Shown: piece after piece, positions 1 through 9,194 of the stretch
Layout of the letters: each line of letters starts with the position of its first letter
Position numbering within the stretch: the stretch's first letter is position 1
NCBI RefSeq assembly: GCF_025452195.1
Contig: NZ_CP104973.1
Location: 2,029,001-2,093,000 of the forward strand
Direction of reading: 5' to 3'
Source: Phyllobacterium zundukense
Lineage (GTDB): Bacteria; Pseudomonadota; Alphaproteobacteria; Rhizobiales; Rhizobiaceae
Length of the DNA: 64,000 bases
The notes under the pieces: generated by a model
What the model was told of the DNA's origin: nothing
Database searches by the model: none
Seen by the model: only the letters and a program-made list of their open reading frames with translations
Program-made: the position numbers and the translations under genes

Positions 1-856
1 TTACGCCGACGAGGCCAACAAGAAGGCCTTCAAGGAAAAGTACGGTTATGATCTGACGCCGCCCGATACATGGCAGCAGGTCAGCGATCAGGCCATCTTC
101 TTTACGAAGGCGCCGGACTTCTACGGCACGCAGTTTGCCGGCAAGGAAGAGGCGATCAACGGCCGATTCTATGAAATGCTGATTGCCGACGGCGGCGAGT
201 ATATCGACAAGGACGGCAAGCCGACCTTCAACTCCGAAGCCGGCGTCAAGGCGCTCGATTGGTTCGTCAATCTCTACAAGGCGAAAGCTGTTCCGGCAGG
301 CACGACCAACTACCTTTGGGACGATCTCGGGCAGGGTTTTGCATCGGGGTCGATTGCCATCAATCTTGATTGGCCAGGCTGGGCGAGCTTCTTCAACGAT
401 CCGAAATCGTCAAAAGTTGCCGGCAATGTCGGCGTGAAGGTGGCGCCAGCGGGTTCGTCCGGCAAGCGCACTGGCTGGTCCGGTCATCACGGCTTCTCGG
501 TGACGGAAGCCTGCGCTCACAAGGATGCCGCAGCCTCACTCGTCTGGTGGCTGACCAACGAGGACAGCCAGAAGCTCGAGGCGAAGGCCGGCCCCTTGCC
601 GACGCGCACGGCGGTATGGGAATGGGACATCGAGCAGGCCAAGGGCGATCCTTACAAGACCGAGGTGCTGAACGCCTTCCAGGAAGAAGCAAAGAACGCA
701 TTCCCGGTTCCGCCATTGGCCGAATGGATCGAGATTTCCAACGCCGTCTATCCGGAACTGCAATCGGCCATTCTTGGTGACAAGACGTCCAAGGAAGCAC
801 TCGACACTGCGGCCAAAAAGGCGACGGAAATCCTTCAGGATGCCGGCAAGCTTTAA
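1..856 (+). CDS. Sugar ABC transporter substrate-binding protein (5' partial)
   Basis: This is the C-terminal part of a family 1 extracellular solute-binding protein; the reading frame is open from base 2, so the N-terminus and signal peptide lie outside the window. The visible 284 residues show the usual second-lobe composition of this family, with many aromatic residues (Trp-rich stretches around 276-400). The protein would capture a sugar in the periplasm and deliver it to the two permeases and the ATPase encoded immediately downstream. The neighbouring L-fuconate dehydratase operon suggests a deoxy sugar or sugar acid, which is inference only. Confidence 0.85.
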   Translation, partial: YADEANKKAFKEKYGYDLTPPDTWQQVSDQAIFFTKAPDFYGTQFAGKEEAINGRFYEMLIADGGEYIDKDGKPTFNSEAGVKALDWFVNLYKAKAVPAGTTNYLWDDLGQGFASGSIAINLDWPGWASFFNDPKSSKVAGNVGVKVAPAGSSGKRTGWSGHHGFSVTEACAHKDAAASLVWWLTNEDSQKLEAKAGPLPTRTAVWEWDIEQAKGDPYKTEVLNAFQEEAKNAFPVPPLAEWIEISNAVYPELQSAILGDKTSKEALDTAAKKATEILQDAGKL

Positions 857-868
857 TGGCAAGCACTG

Positions 869-998
869 CGGTCCTTCTCTCTTGTGGGGAGCGAGGGACC
901 GCAGGTCCGGGAAGAGGCATTTCGATCAGCACGACATGAGAAACGGGTAGTATCCCTCCCGGCTGCTTTGCAGCCACCCTCCCCACTAGGAGGAGGGC
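869..998. repeat. RIME-like palindromic intergenic repeat (degenerate copy)
   Basis: Between the binding protein and the first permease lies a stretch with the word GACCGCAGGTCC and, at its 3' end, CTCCCCACTAGGAGGAGG. It resembles the copy at 29158-29276. An apparent reading-frame extension of the permease through this stretch is therefore repeat-derived. Confidence 0.6.
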
Positions 999-1036
999 TG
1001 AAGCGGAAATGCAGAATCCAGAAGGCCATATTTCAG

Positions 1037-1933
1037 ATGAAATTTCCCAAACTATCAGCGCCGACGCTTCTGCTGCTGCCAGCCATCATTGTTCTCGCCG
1101 CCGTCATCGTGCTGCCGCTGCTGTTCTCGCTCTATTCAAGCTTCACACCGTTCAGGCTGACCAAGCCTGAATCGATCTGGGTTTTCATCGGCGTTCGTAA
1201 CTATGTGAGCGTGCTGACCAACTACGAGTTCTGGACAGCATTTGGCCGTACGGTCCTGCTCCTGACCATCGCACTCAATGCCGAGATGTTCCTCGGCCTT
1301 GGCCTTGCCATGCTGGTCAACAAGGCGACGCGCGGTCAGCGAATTTTGCGTACATTGATGATGTTCCCGATGATGTTCTCGCCGGTACTCGTCGGTTTCC
1401 AGTTCAAGTTCCTGTTCAACGACAATATCGGTTTCGTCAACAATGCGCTGCAGTCACTGGGGCTGACCACTAATGCGATACCCTGGCTGATCGATGGCAA
1501 TCTGGCGCTGTTTTCAATCATCGTTGCCGAGGTATGGTCTTCAACTTCCGTCTTTGCCATCCTGATCCTCGCTGGACTGCTCGCCATGCCGCAGGAACCG
1601 GTGGAAGCGGCGCGGGTCGATGGCTGCACGCCCTGGCAGACATTCCGCTACGTCACCTGGCCCTACCTGATGCCTTTTGCCTTTATCGCCATGACGATCC
1701 GATCGCTGGACGTGGCGCGAGCCTATGACATCGTCAAGATCATGACCGATGGCGGGCCGGCCAAGCGCACCGAGCTCTTGTGGACGCTGGTCGGACGCAC
1801 GGCCTATAGCGACGCGCGCATGGGCCTTGCCAACGCGATGGCATATATCTCGATCCTGCTCTCGATCCTGTTCACCGTATATTTCTTCAGAAAACTCGCT
1901 GCCGCGCGCCAGCAAATCGGAGCAGAGTGGTAA
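1037..1933 (+). CDS. ABC sugar transporter permease, MalF-like
   Basis: A 298-residue inner-membrane permease of the CUT1 (MalF/UgpA) type with about six hydrophobic segments. The EAA loop that docks on the ATPase is visible as EAARVDGCTPWQTF near residue 195. The ATG at 1037 (MKFPKLSAP) is preferred because the longer frame upstream runs through an intergenic repeat; the ribosome binding site is weak. The gene stops 1 base before the second permease, so the two are translationally coupled. It should form a heterodimer with that permease. Confidence 0.88.
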   Translation: MKFPKLSAPTLLLLPAIIVLAAVIVLPLLFSLYSSFTPFRLTKPESIWVFIGVRNYVSVLTNYEFWTAFGRTVLLLTIALNAEMFLGLGLAMLVNKATRGQRILRTLMMFPMMFSPVLVGFQFKFLFNDNIGFVNNALQSLGLTTNAIPWLIDGNLALFSIIVAEVWSSTSVFAILILAGLLAMPQEPVEAARVDGCTPWQTFRYVTWPYLMPFAFIAMTIRSLDVARAYDIVKIMTDGGPAKRTELLWTLVGRTAYSDARMGLANAMAYISILLSILFTVYFFRKLAAARQQIGAEW

Positions 1934-1934
1934 G

Positions 1935-2801
1935 ATGGACAAGAACAGTTCTCATCGTCTGAAACGCCGCTGGCTTAAAGTCGCACATTTTATCGGTCTG
2001 TTCCTGGCGATGCTGGTCATCTGCTTGCCGGGCTTATGGATTGTCCTGAGTTCGCTACGACCGACAGTCGAGATCATGGCAAAGCCGCCTGTGTGGATAC
2101 CACGCGACATCTCGCTCGATGCCTATCGCGCCATGTTTAGCGGTGCGGGCCAGGGCGGCATACCGGTGTGGGAATATTTCCGCAATTCCCTGATCATTTC
2201 GATCACCTCGACAATCATTGCGCTGATTATCGGCATGGCCGGCGGATATGCTTTTGCGCGCTACAAGTTCAAGGGAAAATCGGGTGTGTTCCTCGGTTTC
2301 ATGCTGACACGGGCTGTCCCAGGTATCGCATTGTCGCTGCCGCTATTCATGATCTTCGCCCGCGTCGGCATCATCGACACGCATTTCGCGATGATTCTCA
2401 TCTACGTGGCGCTGAACGTGCCGTTCACGATCTGGCTGATCGATGGTTTCTTCCGGCAGGTGCCGAAGGATCTGGCGGAAGCGGCCCAGATCGACGGATG
2501 TACCCGGTGGCAGGCATTCTGGCAGGTGGAGTTTCCATTGGCCGGCCCAGGTATCGCTTCAGCAGGAATATTCGCCTTTCTCACCTCCTGGAATGAATAT
2601 GCTCTGGCATCGCAGATCACCCGCTCGGTGAATTCGAAGACGCTGCCGGTCGGCCTTCTCGACTATACATCGGAGTTCACCATCGACTGGCGCGGAATGT
2701 GCGCGCTTGCGGTGGTGATGATCATCCCGGCGCTCACTTTAACGTTTATCATTCAGAAGCATCTCGTATCCGGACTGACGTTCGGCGCGGTGAAAGGTTA
2801 A
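1935..2801 (+). CDS. ABC sugar transporter permease, MalG-like
   Basis: A 288-residue CUT1-family permease with about six transmembrane segments and the EAA loop EAAQIDGCTRWQAF. It starts with MDKNSSHRLKRR, a positively charged cytoplasmic N-terminus, one base after the preceding stop. It pairs with the upstream permease to form the membrane channel of the importer. The ATPase gene follows after 6 bases. Confidence 0.88.
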   Translation: MDKNSSHRLKRRWLKVAHFIGLFLAMLVICLPGLWIVLSSLRPTVEIMAKPPVWIPRDISLDAYRAMFSGAGQGGIPVWEYFRNSLIISITSTIIALIIGMAGGYAFARYKFKGKSGVFLGFMLTRAVPGIALSLPLFMIFARVGIIDTHFAMILIYVALNVPFTIWLIDGFFRQVPKDLAEAAQIDGCTRWQAFWQVEFPLAGPGIASAGIFAFLTSWNEYALASQITRSVNSKTLPVGLLDYTSEFTIDWRGMCALAVVMIIPALTLTFIIQKHLVSGLTFGAVKG

Positions 2802-2807
2802 CTTGTC

Positions 2808-3905
2808 ATGGCTCCCGTAACACTTAAAAAGCTCGTCAAGAGTTATGGCAATGTCGATGTGGTCCATGGCATCGATCTCGAGGTCAAGGACCGCGAATTC
2901 ATCGCCCTGGTCGGCCCGTCCGGCTGCGGAAAATCCACGACATTGCGCATGATCGCCGGACTCGAGGACATCAGCGGCGGCGTTGTTGAAATTGGTGGCA
3001 AGCCGGTGAACGACCTGCCGCCGCGTGCGCGCAACATTTCCATGGTGTTCCAGTCCTATGCGCTCTATCCGCATATGACAGTGCGCGAGAACATGGGCTT
3101 CTCGCTCAAGATTGGGAAAGTCGCACAGAGCGAAATCGATACCCGCGTCAATGAGGCTGCGGCGATTCTCGATCTCGACAAATATATGGACCGCCGCCCG
3201 TCGCAACTTTCCGGCGGTCAGCGCCAGCGCGTGGCCATGGGCCGGGCGATCGTTCGCAAGCCGGACGTATTCCTGTTCGACGAGCCGCTCTCCAACCTCG
3301 ATGCGAAATTGCGCACGCAGGTACGGACCGAGATCAAGCGTCTGCATGCAAGGGTGCAGGCGACGATGATTTATGTAACGCATGATCAGGTCGAGGCGAT
3401 GACGCTGTCCGACCGTATCGTCATCATGCGCGACGGCCATATCGAACAGGTCGGTACGCCCGAGGAAGTGTTCAAACGGCCGGCCACGCGCTTCGTCGCC
3501 GGGTTTATCGGCTCTCCGCCGATGAACCTCAACGAGGCGACTGTGGATAGCGAAAAGTTGGTTTTTGCCGGCGGGCAAAACCTGCCGCTACCGGCCGCGT
3601 TCCGCAGCAAGGTTGCGACTGGGGATAAAGTGATTTTCGGCCTGCGCCCCGATGATATTTACCCGACAGGGCACGGCATTAATTCTGGCGAAGCGACAGA
3701 CGTGCACGAAATGGAGCTGCCTGTTTCTATCACGGAGCCGCTCGGCAACGAGACATTGCTCTTCATCACCATGGCAGAGCGAGAATGGGTGTCGCGGATG
3801 CTCAATCCACGTCACATGGATGCCGGTGAAGTGGTAAAATTCAGTTTCGACCTGTCGCAGGCGCATCTTTTCTCGCCTGAAACCGGCAAAACGCTGCGGG
3901 GGTGA
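2808..3905 (+). CDS. ABC sugar transporter ATP-binding protein (UgpC/MalK-like)
   Basis: A 365-residue CUT1 ATPase. Walker A is GPSGCGKST (36-44), the signature LSGGQ is at 134-138, Walker B VFLFDEP is at 154-160 and the switch histidine is in THDQ at about 192. A C-terminal OB/TOBE-like regulatory domain follows (about 240-365), as in MalK and UgpC. It powers import through the two adjacent permeases. The next gene begins 5 bases after its stop codon, placing transport and catabolism in one operon. Confidence 0.9.
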   Translation: MAPVTLKKLVKSYGNVDVVHGIDLEVKDREFIALVGPSGCGKSTTLRMIAGLEDISGGVVEIGGKPVNDLPPRARNISMVFQSYALYPHMTVRENMGFSLKIGKVAQSEIDTRVNEAAAILDLDKYMDRRPSQLSGGQRQRVAMGRAIVRKPDVFLFDEPLSNLDAKLRTQVRTEIKRLHARVQATMIYVTHDQVEAMTLSDRIVIMRDGHIEQVGTPEEVFKRPATRFVAGFIGSPPMNLNEATVDSEKLVFAGGQNLPLPAAFRSKVATGDKVIFGLRPDDIYPTGHGINSGEATDVHEMELPVSITEPLGNETLLFITMAEREWVSRMLNPRHMDAGEVVKFSFDLSQAHLFSPETGKTLRG

Positions 3906-3910
3906 TTCCA

Positions 3911-5023
3911 ATGGCCAAGATCGAAAAAATTGAACTGCGTATGGTGGATCTGCCGCCGAAAGTGCTGCGCACCGATGCGATCCAGAGCTTCGTCAGCCAG
4001 GAGACGCCGATCGTTACGATAACCGACAGCGACGGGGCGGTGGGCACTGGTTATAGCTACACAATTGGCACTGGTGGCTCTTCTGTCATGCGCCTGCTCT
4101 CCGATCATCTGGCGCCGCGTCTCCTCGGCAAGGATGCCGATCAGATCGAGGCGATCTGGCGCGACCTCGAATTCGCGACCCATGCGACGACCATTGGCGC
4201 GATCACTGCGATTGCTCTAGCGGCTGTCGATATCGCGCTATGGGATTTGCGGGCGAAGAAGCAGCGCCTGCCGCTATGGAAGCTGGCGGGTGGCGCGAAG
4301 GATCGCTGCCCACTTTATACCACCGAGGGTGGTTGGCTTCACATAGAGAAACAGGCGCTGGTTGACGACGCGCTGCAGGCGAAGGCCAAGGGTTTCAAGG
4401 GTGCCAAGGTCAAGATCGGCCGCCCGCATGGCTCCGAGGATCTGGACCGGCTGTCGGCAGTTCGCGACGCGGTTGGTTCCGGTTTCGAGATCATGACCGA
4501 CGCCAATCAGGGCTTTTCCCTGGATGAAGCCATTCGCCGCTCGCAGGTGCTGCGCGACATCGATCTTGCCTGGCTGGAGGAGCCCCTACCTGCGGATGAC
4601 ATTGACGGTCACGTGCGGCTTTCGTCGGCAACCCAGACGCCGATTGCCGTTGGCGAGTCGCTCTATTCGATCCGGCATTTCCGCGAATACATGCAGAAAC
4701 GCGCGTGCTCCATCGTTCAGGTCGATGTTGGCAGGATTGGCGGCATCACGCCGTGGCTCAAGGTGGCGCATGCGGCGGAGGCGTTCGACATGCCGGTCTG
4801 TCCGCATTTCCTGATGGAACTGCATGTGAGCCTGACCTGCGCTGTGCAAAACGGCAAATATGTCGAGTATATTCCGCAACTGGATGATCTTACGCACACG
4901 CAGATGCGCATCGAGAATGGCTATGCGATTGCGCCATCAGAGCCTGGCATTGGCATAGACTGGGACTGGGATGCAGTGAGGGCAAGAAGCGTCAGCGAAT
5001 TCACGACCGAGATACGGAGCTAG
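3911..5023 (+). CDS. Mandelate racemase/muconate lactonizing enzyme family protein (acid-sugar dehydratase candidate)
   Basis: A 370-residue enolase-superfamily enzyme. The full catalytic set is readable: the KxK pair K166/K168, metal ligands D197, E223 or E224 and E249, and the D272/H299 dyad, which is the mandelate racemase subgroup pattern. Members abstract the alpha proton of a sugar acid, commonly giving dehydration to a 2-keto-3-deoxy acid. The substrate cannot be read from sequence; being with an L-fuconate dehydratase suggests a related aldonate. ATG 3911 is chosen over an in-frame GTG at 3902 that overlaps the ATPase stop. Confidence 0.8.
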   Translation: MAKIEKIELRMVDLPPKVLRTDAIQSFVSQETPIVTITDSDGAVGTGYSYTIGTGGSSVMRLLSDHLAPRLLGKDADQIEAIWRDLEFATHATTIGAITAIALAAVDIALWDLRAKKQRLPLWKLAGGAKDRCPLYTTEGGWLHIEKQALVDDALQAKAKGFKGAKVKIGRPHGSEDLDRLSAVRDAVGSGFEIMTDANQGFSLDEAIRRSQVLRDIDLAWLEEPLPADDIDGHVRLSSATQTPIAVGESLYSIRHFREYMQKRACSIVQVDVGRIGGITPWLKVAHAAEAFDMPVCPHFLMELHVSLTCAVQNGKYVEYIPQLDDLTHTQMRIENGYAIAPSEPGIGIDWDWDAVRARSVSEFTTEIRS

Positions 5024-5027
5024 TATC

Positions 5028-5357
5028 ATGCAACGTATGGGCATGATGATCGGTCTGAACGCCGACAAGGTGGCCGAGTACAAGCGCCTGCATGCAGCGG
5101 TATGGCCGGAAATCCTCGAGCTGATTTCAAGCTGCAACATCCGCAATTACACGATCTTCCTGCGCGAACCGGAGAACATCCTGTTCGGAACATGGGAATA
5201 TCACGGCACGGATTTTGCGGCAGATATGGCCAGGATGGCCGCTAATCCGAAGAACAAAGAATGGTGGGCTGTGTGCATGCCCTGCCAGGCGCCGCTTGAT
5301 TCGCGGGCCGAGGGCGAGTGGTGGGCGATGATGGAAGAAGTGTTCCATCTCGATTGA
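5028..5357 (+). CDS. L-rhamnose/L-fucose mutarotase family protein (RhaM-like)
   Basis: A 109-residue protein of the RhaM family, a dimeric ferredoxin-like barrel that interconverts sugar anomers. The typical family features are a histidine in the N-terminal KRLHAAVWPE segment (His22), the central FGTWEYHG segment and the WW pair in KEWWAVC near residue 80. In rhizobia, members act on L-rhamnose or L-fucose, so it would supply the right anomer to a dehydrogenase. It lies 4 bases after the enolase-family gene and 11 bases before the Gfo/Idh gene. Confidence 0.82.
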   Translation: MQRMGMMIGLNADKVAEYKRLHAAVWPEILELISSCNIRNYTIFLREPENILFGTWEYHGTDFAADMARMAANPKNKEWWAVCMPCQAPLDSRAEGEWWAMMEEVFHLD

Positions 5358-5368
5358 AGGACCGCATA

Positions 5369-6442
5369 ATGAGTTTTGACCCTACAACCTTGCAGCAAAG
5401 CTGGCCGCTTCCGGCGAAGCGACGCCCGATCGTGACCTTCGGCGCGGGCAGCATCGTCGGCGATGCGCACTATCCAGCTTACAGAAAAGGCGGATTTGCG
5501 ATCGCCGGGCTGTTCGATCCGGATCAAGCGAAGGCAAAAAAGCTGGCCGACGAATGGGGCGTGACTGCCTATGCTTCGGTTGCCGAGGCGGCAGCCGTCG
5601 ACGAGGCGATATTCGATCTTGCTACACCACCTTCACGTCATTCCGATATACTGAAGGCCCTGCCAGAGGGTTCCTTCGCGTTGATTCAGAAACCGATGGG
5701 TAGCGATCTCGCGGAAGCCTCTGAAATCCTCCGCATCTGCCGCGAACGCAATATCACGGCAGCAATCAATTTCCAGCTGCGGTTTGCACCCATGATGCTG
5801 GCGCTCAAGGACGCGATTGCGCGCGGGTGGCTCGGTGAAGTGATCGATTTCGATGCGTGGCTCGCCCTGGATACGCCGTGGTCTCTATGGCCGTTCTTGG
5901 ATGGCTTGCCGCGTGTCGAAATCGCCATGCACTCGATTCACTATATTGACCTTATCCGGCAAATCCTCGGTAATCCGCTTGGCGTCCATGCCAAGACACT
6001 GGGCCATCCCAACCACAAGGTAGCGCAGACGCGCACAAGTGCGATTCTCGACTATGGCGATAAGGTGCGCTGCGCGCTGTCGGTCAACCATGATCACAAA
6101 TTCGGGCGCAAATTCCAGGCCTGCGAATTCCGCGTCTGCGGCACCGAAGGCGCAGCCTATGTGAAGCTTGGCGTCAACCTCGACTATCCTCGCGGCGAGC
6201 CGGACGAATTGATGATCTATCCGAAGGGCGGTTCCGACTGGATCAATGTCCCCTTGCAAGGATCGTGGTTTCCTGATGCTTTCGTTGGAAGGATGGCCAA
6301 CCTGCAACGCTTCGCCAGCGGCGAAGACCAGGAACTCGTCAGTTCCGTCGAGGACGCATGGCACACGATGGCGCTTGTCGAAGCAGCCTATCAATCGAGT
6401 GCAACGCCGGCTACCCCGCTCGCACAGAAGCCGGAGGCCTGA
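5369..6442 (+). CDS. Gfo/Idh/MocA family oxidoreductase
   Basis: A 357-residue NAD(P)-dependent oxidoreductase. The N-terminal Rossmann domain starts with FGAGSIVGDAHYPAY (about 22-36), and IQKPMGSD near residue 110 is the EKP-type motif with Gln in place of Glu. ATG 5369 is preferred because GAAGGA lies 8 bases upstream; an in-frame upstream start would overlap the mutarotase gene. In this operon it may oxidise a sugar or a lactone precursor. The E-to-Q change in the EKP motif is unusual and makes the chemistry less certain. The MaoC gene follows with no gap. Confidence 0.78.
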   Translation: MSFDPTTLQQSWPLPAKRRPIVTFGAGSIVGDAHYPAYRKGGFAIAGLFDPDQAKAKKLADEWGVTAYASVAEAAAVDEAIFDLATPPSRHSDILKALPEGSFALIQKPMGSDLAEASEILRICRERNITAAINFQLRFAPMMLALKDAIARGWLGEVIDFDAWLALDTPWSLWPFLDGLPRVEIAMHSIHYIDLIRQILGNPLGVHAKTLGHPNHKVAQTRTSAILDYGDKVRCALSVNHDHKFGRKFQACEFRVCGTEGAAYVKLGVNLDYPRGEPDELMIYPKGGSDWINVPLQGSWFPDAFVGRMANLQRFASGEDQELVSSVEDAWHTMALVEAAYQSSATPATPLAQKPEA

Positions 6443-6898
6443 ATGTCCGAACAAGCCATCTATTTCGAGGACTACGAACTCGGCCGTGTACGAGTCACAA
6501 CGGGGCGGACCATTACTGAGACTGATTTCGTGGTCCACGCCGGCCATACGGGCGATTTCTTTCCGCACCACATGGATGCGGAATTTGCAAAGACAACACC
6601 CTTTGGTCAGCGCGTTGCTCATGGCACGATGATCTTTTCAATCGGCGTAGGGCTGACCGCAAGCCTGATCAATCCGGTGGCGTTTTCCTATGGCTATGAT
6701 CGCCTGCGCTTCGTCAGGCCGGTTTTCATTGGCGATACGATCCGCACGCGCGTAACAATCAGCGCCAAGGATGATGATCCGAAGCGCTCTGACAGCGGAC
6801 GCATCGTCGAGCGCTGCGAGGTCATCAATCAACGTGACGAGGTCGTGCTTGCCGCCGACCATATTCTTATAGCCGAGCGCAAGAGCAAGGCGACATAA
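6443..6898 (+). CDS. MaoC family dehydratase-like protein
   Basis: A 151-residue single hotdog-fold protein. The hydratase-2-type segment around residues 27-60 ([14 protein letters not shown], then RVAHGTM) carries the histidine and glycine pattern expected at the active site. MaoC proteins usually hydrate enoyl-CoA, but small stand-alone versions occur in sugar-acid and dicarboxylate operons with unknown substrates. It starts immediately after the Gfo/Idh stop codon and precedes the SDR gene by 18 bases, so it belongs to the same transcript. Its role in a fucose-type pathway is not obvious. Confidence 0.75.
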   Translation: MSEQAIYFEDYELGRVRVTTGRTITETDFVVHAGHTGDFFPHHMDAEFAKTTPFGQRVAHGTMIFSIGVGLTASLINPVAFSYGYDRLRFVRPVFIGDTIRTRVTISAKDDDPKRSDSGRIVERCEVINQRDEVVLAADHILIAERKSKAT

Positions 6899-6916
6899 AG
6901 CGATTGGAGATTTGCA

Positions 6917-7651
6917 ATGACTGGTAAGCTTGAAGGCAAGCGGGTTTTGATCACAGCTGCGGGGCAGGGCATTGGCCGCGCCTCGGTGCTAGCGTTCGCA
7001 CGCGAAGGCGCAATCGTGCACGCGACGGATATCAACCAGCAGCTGCTCGATGCGCTGCCGAAAGAGGCGGGGATCAAGCCGCGCAAGCTCGACGTGTTGA
7101 AGACAGACGAAGTCAATCAGGTCATCGGCGAACTTGGTGCAATCGACGTGCTGTTCAATTGCGCCGGGTTCGTGCATGGCGGCTCGATTCTCGAAATGCC
7201 GGACGCGGACCTGGACTTCGCGCTGGACCTCAATGTCCGCGCCATGATCCGCACGATCAGGGCAGTGCTCCCCGGCATGATCGAGCGCAAGGATGGCGCC
7301 ATCGTCAACATGTCGTCGGTTGCGAGCAGCGTCAAAGGTGTGCCGAACCGCTTTGCCTATGGCGTGACAAAGGCAGCTGTTCTGGGTCTTACCAAGGCGG
7401 TCGCTGCCGACTACATCACACAGGGCATTCGCTGCAACGCCATCTGCCCCGGTACGGTCGAAAGCCCGTCGCTCGAACAGCGCATGCGTGCTGGCGGCGA
7501 CTATGACGCGACACGCGCCGCTTTCATCGCGCGCCAGCCGATGGGCCGTCTCGGCTTGCCGGAAGAGATCGCCGACCTTGCCGTTTATCTCGCCGGCGCG
7601 ACCTATACGACTGGCCAGGCATATAACATCGATGGTGGCTGGACCGTCTAG
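6917..7651 (+). CDS. SDR family oxidoreductase, probable 2-keto-3-deoxy-L-fuconate dehydrogenase
   Basis: A 244-residue classical short-chain dehydrogenase. The cofactor motif TAAGQGIG spans 13-20, NCAG is at 81-84, the catalytic serine is S133 or S134 and the YxxxK pair is Y148/K152. In non-phosphorylative L-fucose pathways an SDR of this size oxidises 2-keto-3-deoxy-L-fuconate, and it is commonly next to L-fuconate dehydratase, as here (21 bases upstream of it). The assignment rests on family resemblance plus this neighbour. Confidence 0.78.
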   Translation: MTGKLEGKRVLITAAGQGIGRASVLAFAREGAIVHATDINQQLLDALPKEAGIKPRKLDVLKTDEVNQVIGELGAIDVLFNCAGFVHGGSILEMPDADLDFALDLNVRAMIRTIRAVLPGMIERKDGAIVNMSSVASSVKGVPNRFAYGVTKAAVLGLTKAVAADYITQGIRCNAICPGTVESPSLEQRMRAGGDYDATRAAFIARQPMGRLGLPEEIADLAVYLAGATYTTGQAYNIDGGWTV

Positions 7652-7672
7652 AGGTCTCCACAGGAGTAAATT

Positions 7673-8950
7673 ATGACCCGCATCACCGACCTTCGCGTTT
7701 TCGATATCCGTTTTCCCACGTCGCAAAGCCTCGATGGGTCCGATGCGATGAACCCGGATCCGGACTATTCGGCCGCCTATGTCGTGCTCGATACGGATGC
7801 CGATGGACTTGCCGGCCATGGCCTGACCTTCACCATAGGGCGCGGCAATGAAATCGTCTGTATGGCGATCGAGGCGCTGAAGCATCTTCTCATTGGCCTG
7901 GAACTGGATTGGGTGAAAGAAAATCCGGGCCGCTTCTGGCATTTCGTTACGGGCGATAGCCAGCTTCGCTGGATCGGACCGGACAAGGGAGCGATGCACC
8001 TTGCCACCGGTGCTGTCGTCAATGCGGTATGGGATCTTCTGGCAAAGCAAGCGAAGAAACCGGTCTGGCAACTCGTGGGCGAAATGACGCCCGAAGAAAT
8101 CGTCAATATCGTCGACTTCCGCTATCTGACCGACGTACTGACGCGGGACGAAGCGCTTGAAATTCTGCGCAAGGCGGAGAAAGGCAAGCAGGACCGGATC
8201 GCTGATCTGAAAGCGACAGGTTATCCTTGCTATACAACCTCGGCGGGCTGGCTTGGCTATTCCGATGACAAGCTGCGTCGCCTTTGCCAGGAAGCCGTCG
8301 ATGCAGGTTTCAATCATATCAAGATGAAAGTCGGCCGCGATCTCGACGACGATATCCGCCGCTTGACGATTGCCCGCGAGGTGATCGGCGAGGACCGCAT
8401 CCTCATGATCGATGCCAATCAGGTCTGGGAAGTCAATGAGGCTATCGACTGGGTTAACAAGCTCGCCTTCGTCAAGCCGTTCTTCATCGAGGAGCCGACG
8501 AGCCCGGACGATGTCGCGGGCCACCGCAAGATTCGGCAAGCCATTCACCCGGTGAAGGTTGCCACAGGCGAGATGTGCCAGAACCGCATCATGTTCAAGC
8601 AGTTCATAGCCGAAGGCGCGATCGATGTCGTGCAGATCGATTCGTGTCGCATGGGCGGGCTCAACGAGGTGCTCGCCGTGCTGCTGATCGCGGCGAAGTA
8701 TGATCTGCCGGTCTGGCCGCATGCGGGCGGTGTGGGCCTTTGCGAATATGTGCAGCACCTGTCGATGATCGACTATGTCGCGGTGTCGGGCACCAAGGCG
8801 GGCAGGGTGATCGAATATGTCGACCATCTGCATGAACATTTCGTCGACCCGTGCAATATCCAGAATGCCGCCTATATGCCGCCGGTCCTGCCGGGCTTCT
8901 CGATCGAGATGAAGCCGGAAACGATCAAACAGTATTTGTACAGCGCCTAG
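7673..8950 (+). CDS. L-fuconate dehydratase (enolase superfamily)
   Basis: A 425-residue enzyme matching the length and character of L-fuconate dehydratases (relatives of human ENOSF1). The catalytic set is K217/K219, metal ligands D247, E273 or E274 and E300, and D323/H350. It would convert L-fuconate to 2-keto-3-deoxy-L-fuconate, the substrate of the SDR encoded just upstream. An AGGAG-type ribosome binding site (CACAGGAG) precedes the start. This is the last gene of the operon. L-fucose dehydrogenase, the lactonase and the final diketo-acid hydrolase are not visible in the window. Confidence 0.88.
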   Translation: MTRITDLRVFDIRFPTSQSLDGSDAMNPDPDYSAAYVVLDTDADGLAGHGLTFTIGRGNEIVCMAIEALKHLLIGLELDWVKENPGRFWHFVTGDSQLRWIGPDKGAMHLATGAVVNAVWDLLAKQAKKPVWQLVGEMTPEEIVNIVDFRYLTDVLTRDEALEILRKAEKGKQDRIADLKATGYPCYTTSAGWLGYSDDKLRRLCQEAVDAGFNHIKMKVGRDLDDDIRRLTIAREVIGEDRILMIDANQVWEVNEAIDWVNKLAFVKPFFIEEPTSPDDVAGHRKIRQAIHPVKVATGEMCQNRIMFKQFIAEGAIDVVQIDSCRMGGLNEVLAVLLIAAKYDLPVWPHAGGVGLCEYVQHLSMIDYVAVSGTKAGRVIEYVDHLHEHFVDPCNIQNAAYMPPVLPGFSIEMKPETIKQYLYSA

Positions 8951-8968
8951 TCTGGTTGCGCGACTACG

Positions 8969-9094
8969 GTGCGTGGTTCGACAGGGCTCACGATGAGGGA
9001 GGGAGAGGATTGCAGCAGCCGGGAAGTGCCGCCTCTGCGGTTTGCTCGTGCAATCAACCACCTCCCTCATGGTGAGCCCCGTCGAACCACGCAC
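8969..9094. repeat. Family C inverted-repeat pair (copy 1)
   Basis: Two arms of about 35 bases face each other: GTGCGTGGTTCGACAGGGCT at the left and its near complement ending in GTCGAACCACGCAC at the right, with a variable interior. Further copies lie at 22922, 24175, 36262 and 38245. It follows the L-fuconate dehydratase stop codon and could fold as a large hairpin. Confidence 0.8.
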
Positions 9095-9194
9095 AATGGC
9101 TTTGCAACACGAAACTTCACCGTGTCGCCGTTCGTAAATGCGATGTCGTTTCCGCGCCTATTCTTTTGTTCTGCCGAGTGCTCTTATCGAGACA

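Noticed and set aside
6989-9094. A 701-codon open frame on the minus strand
   Set aside because: It is antisense to the SDR and L-fuconate dehydratase genes and has no family character; it results from high GC at third positions.
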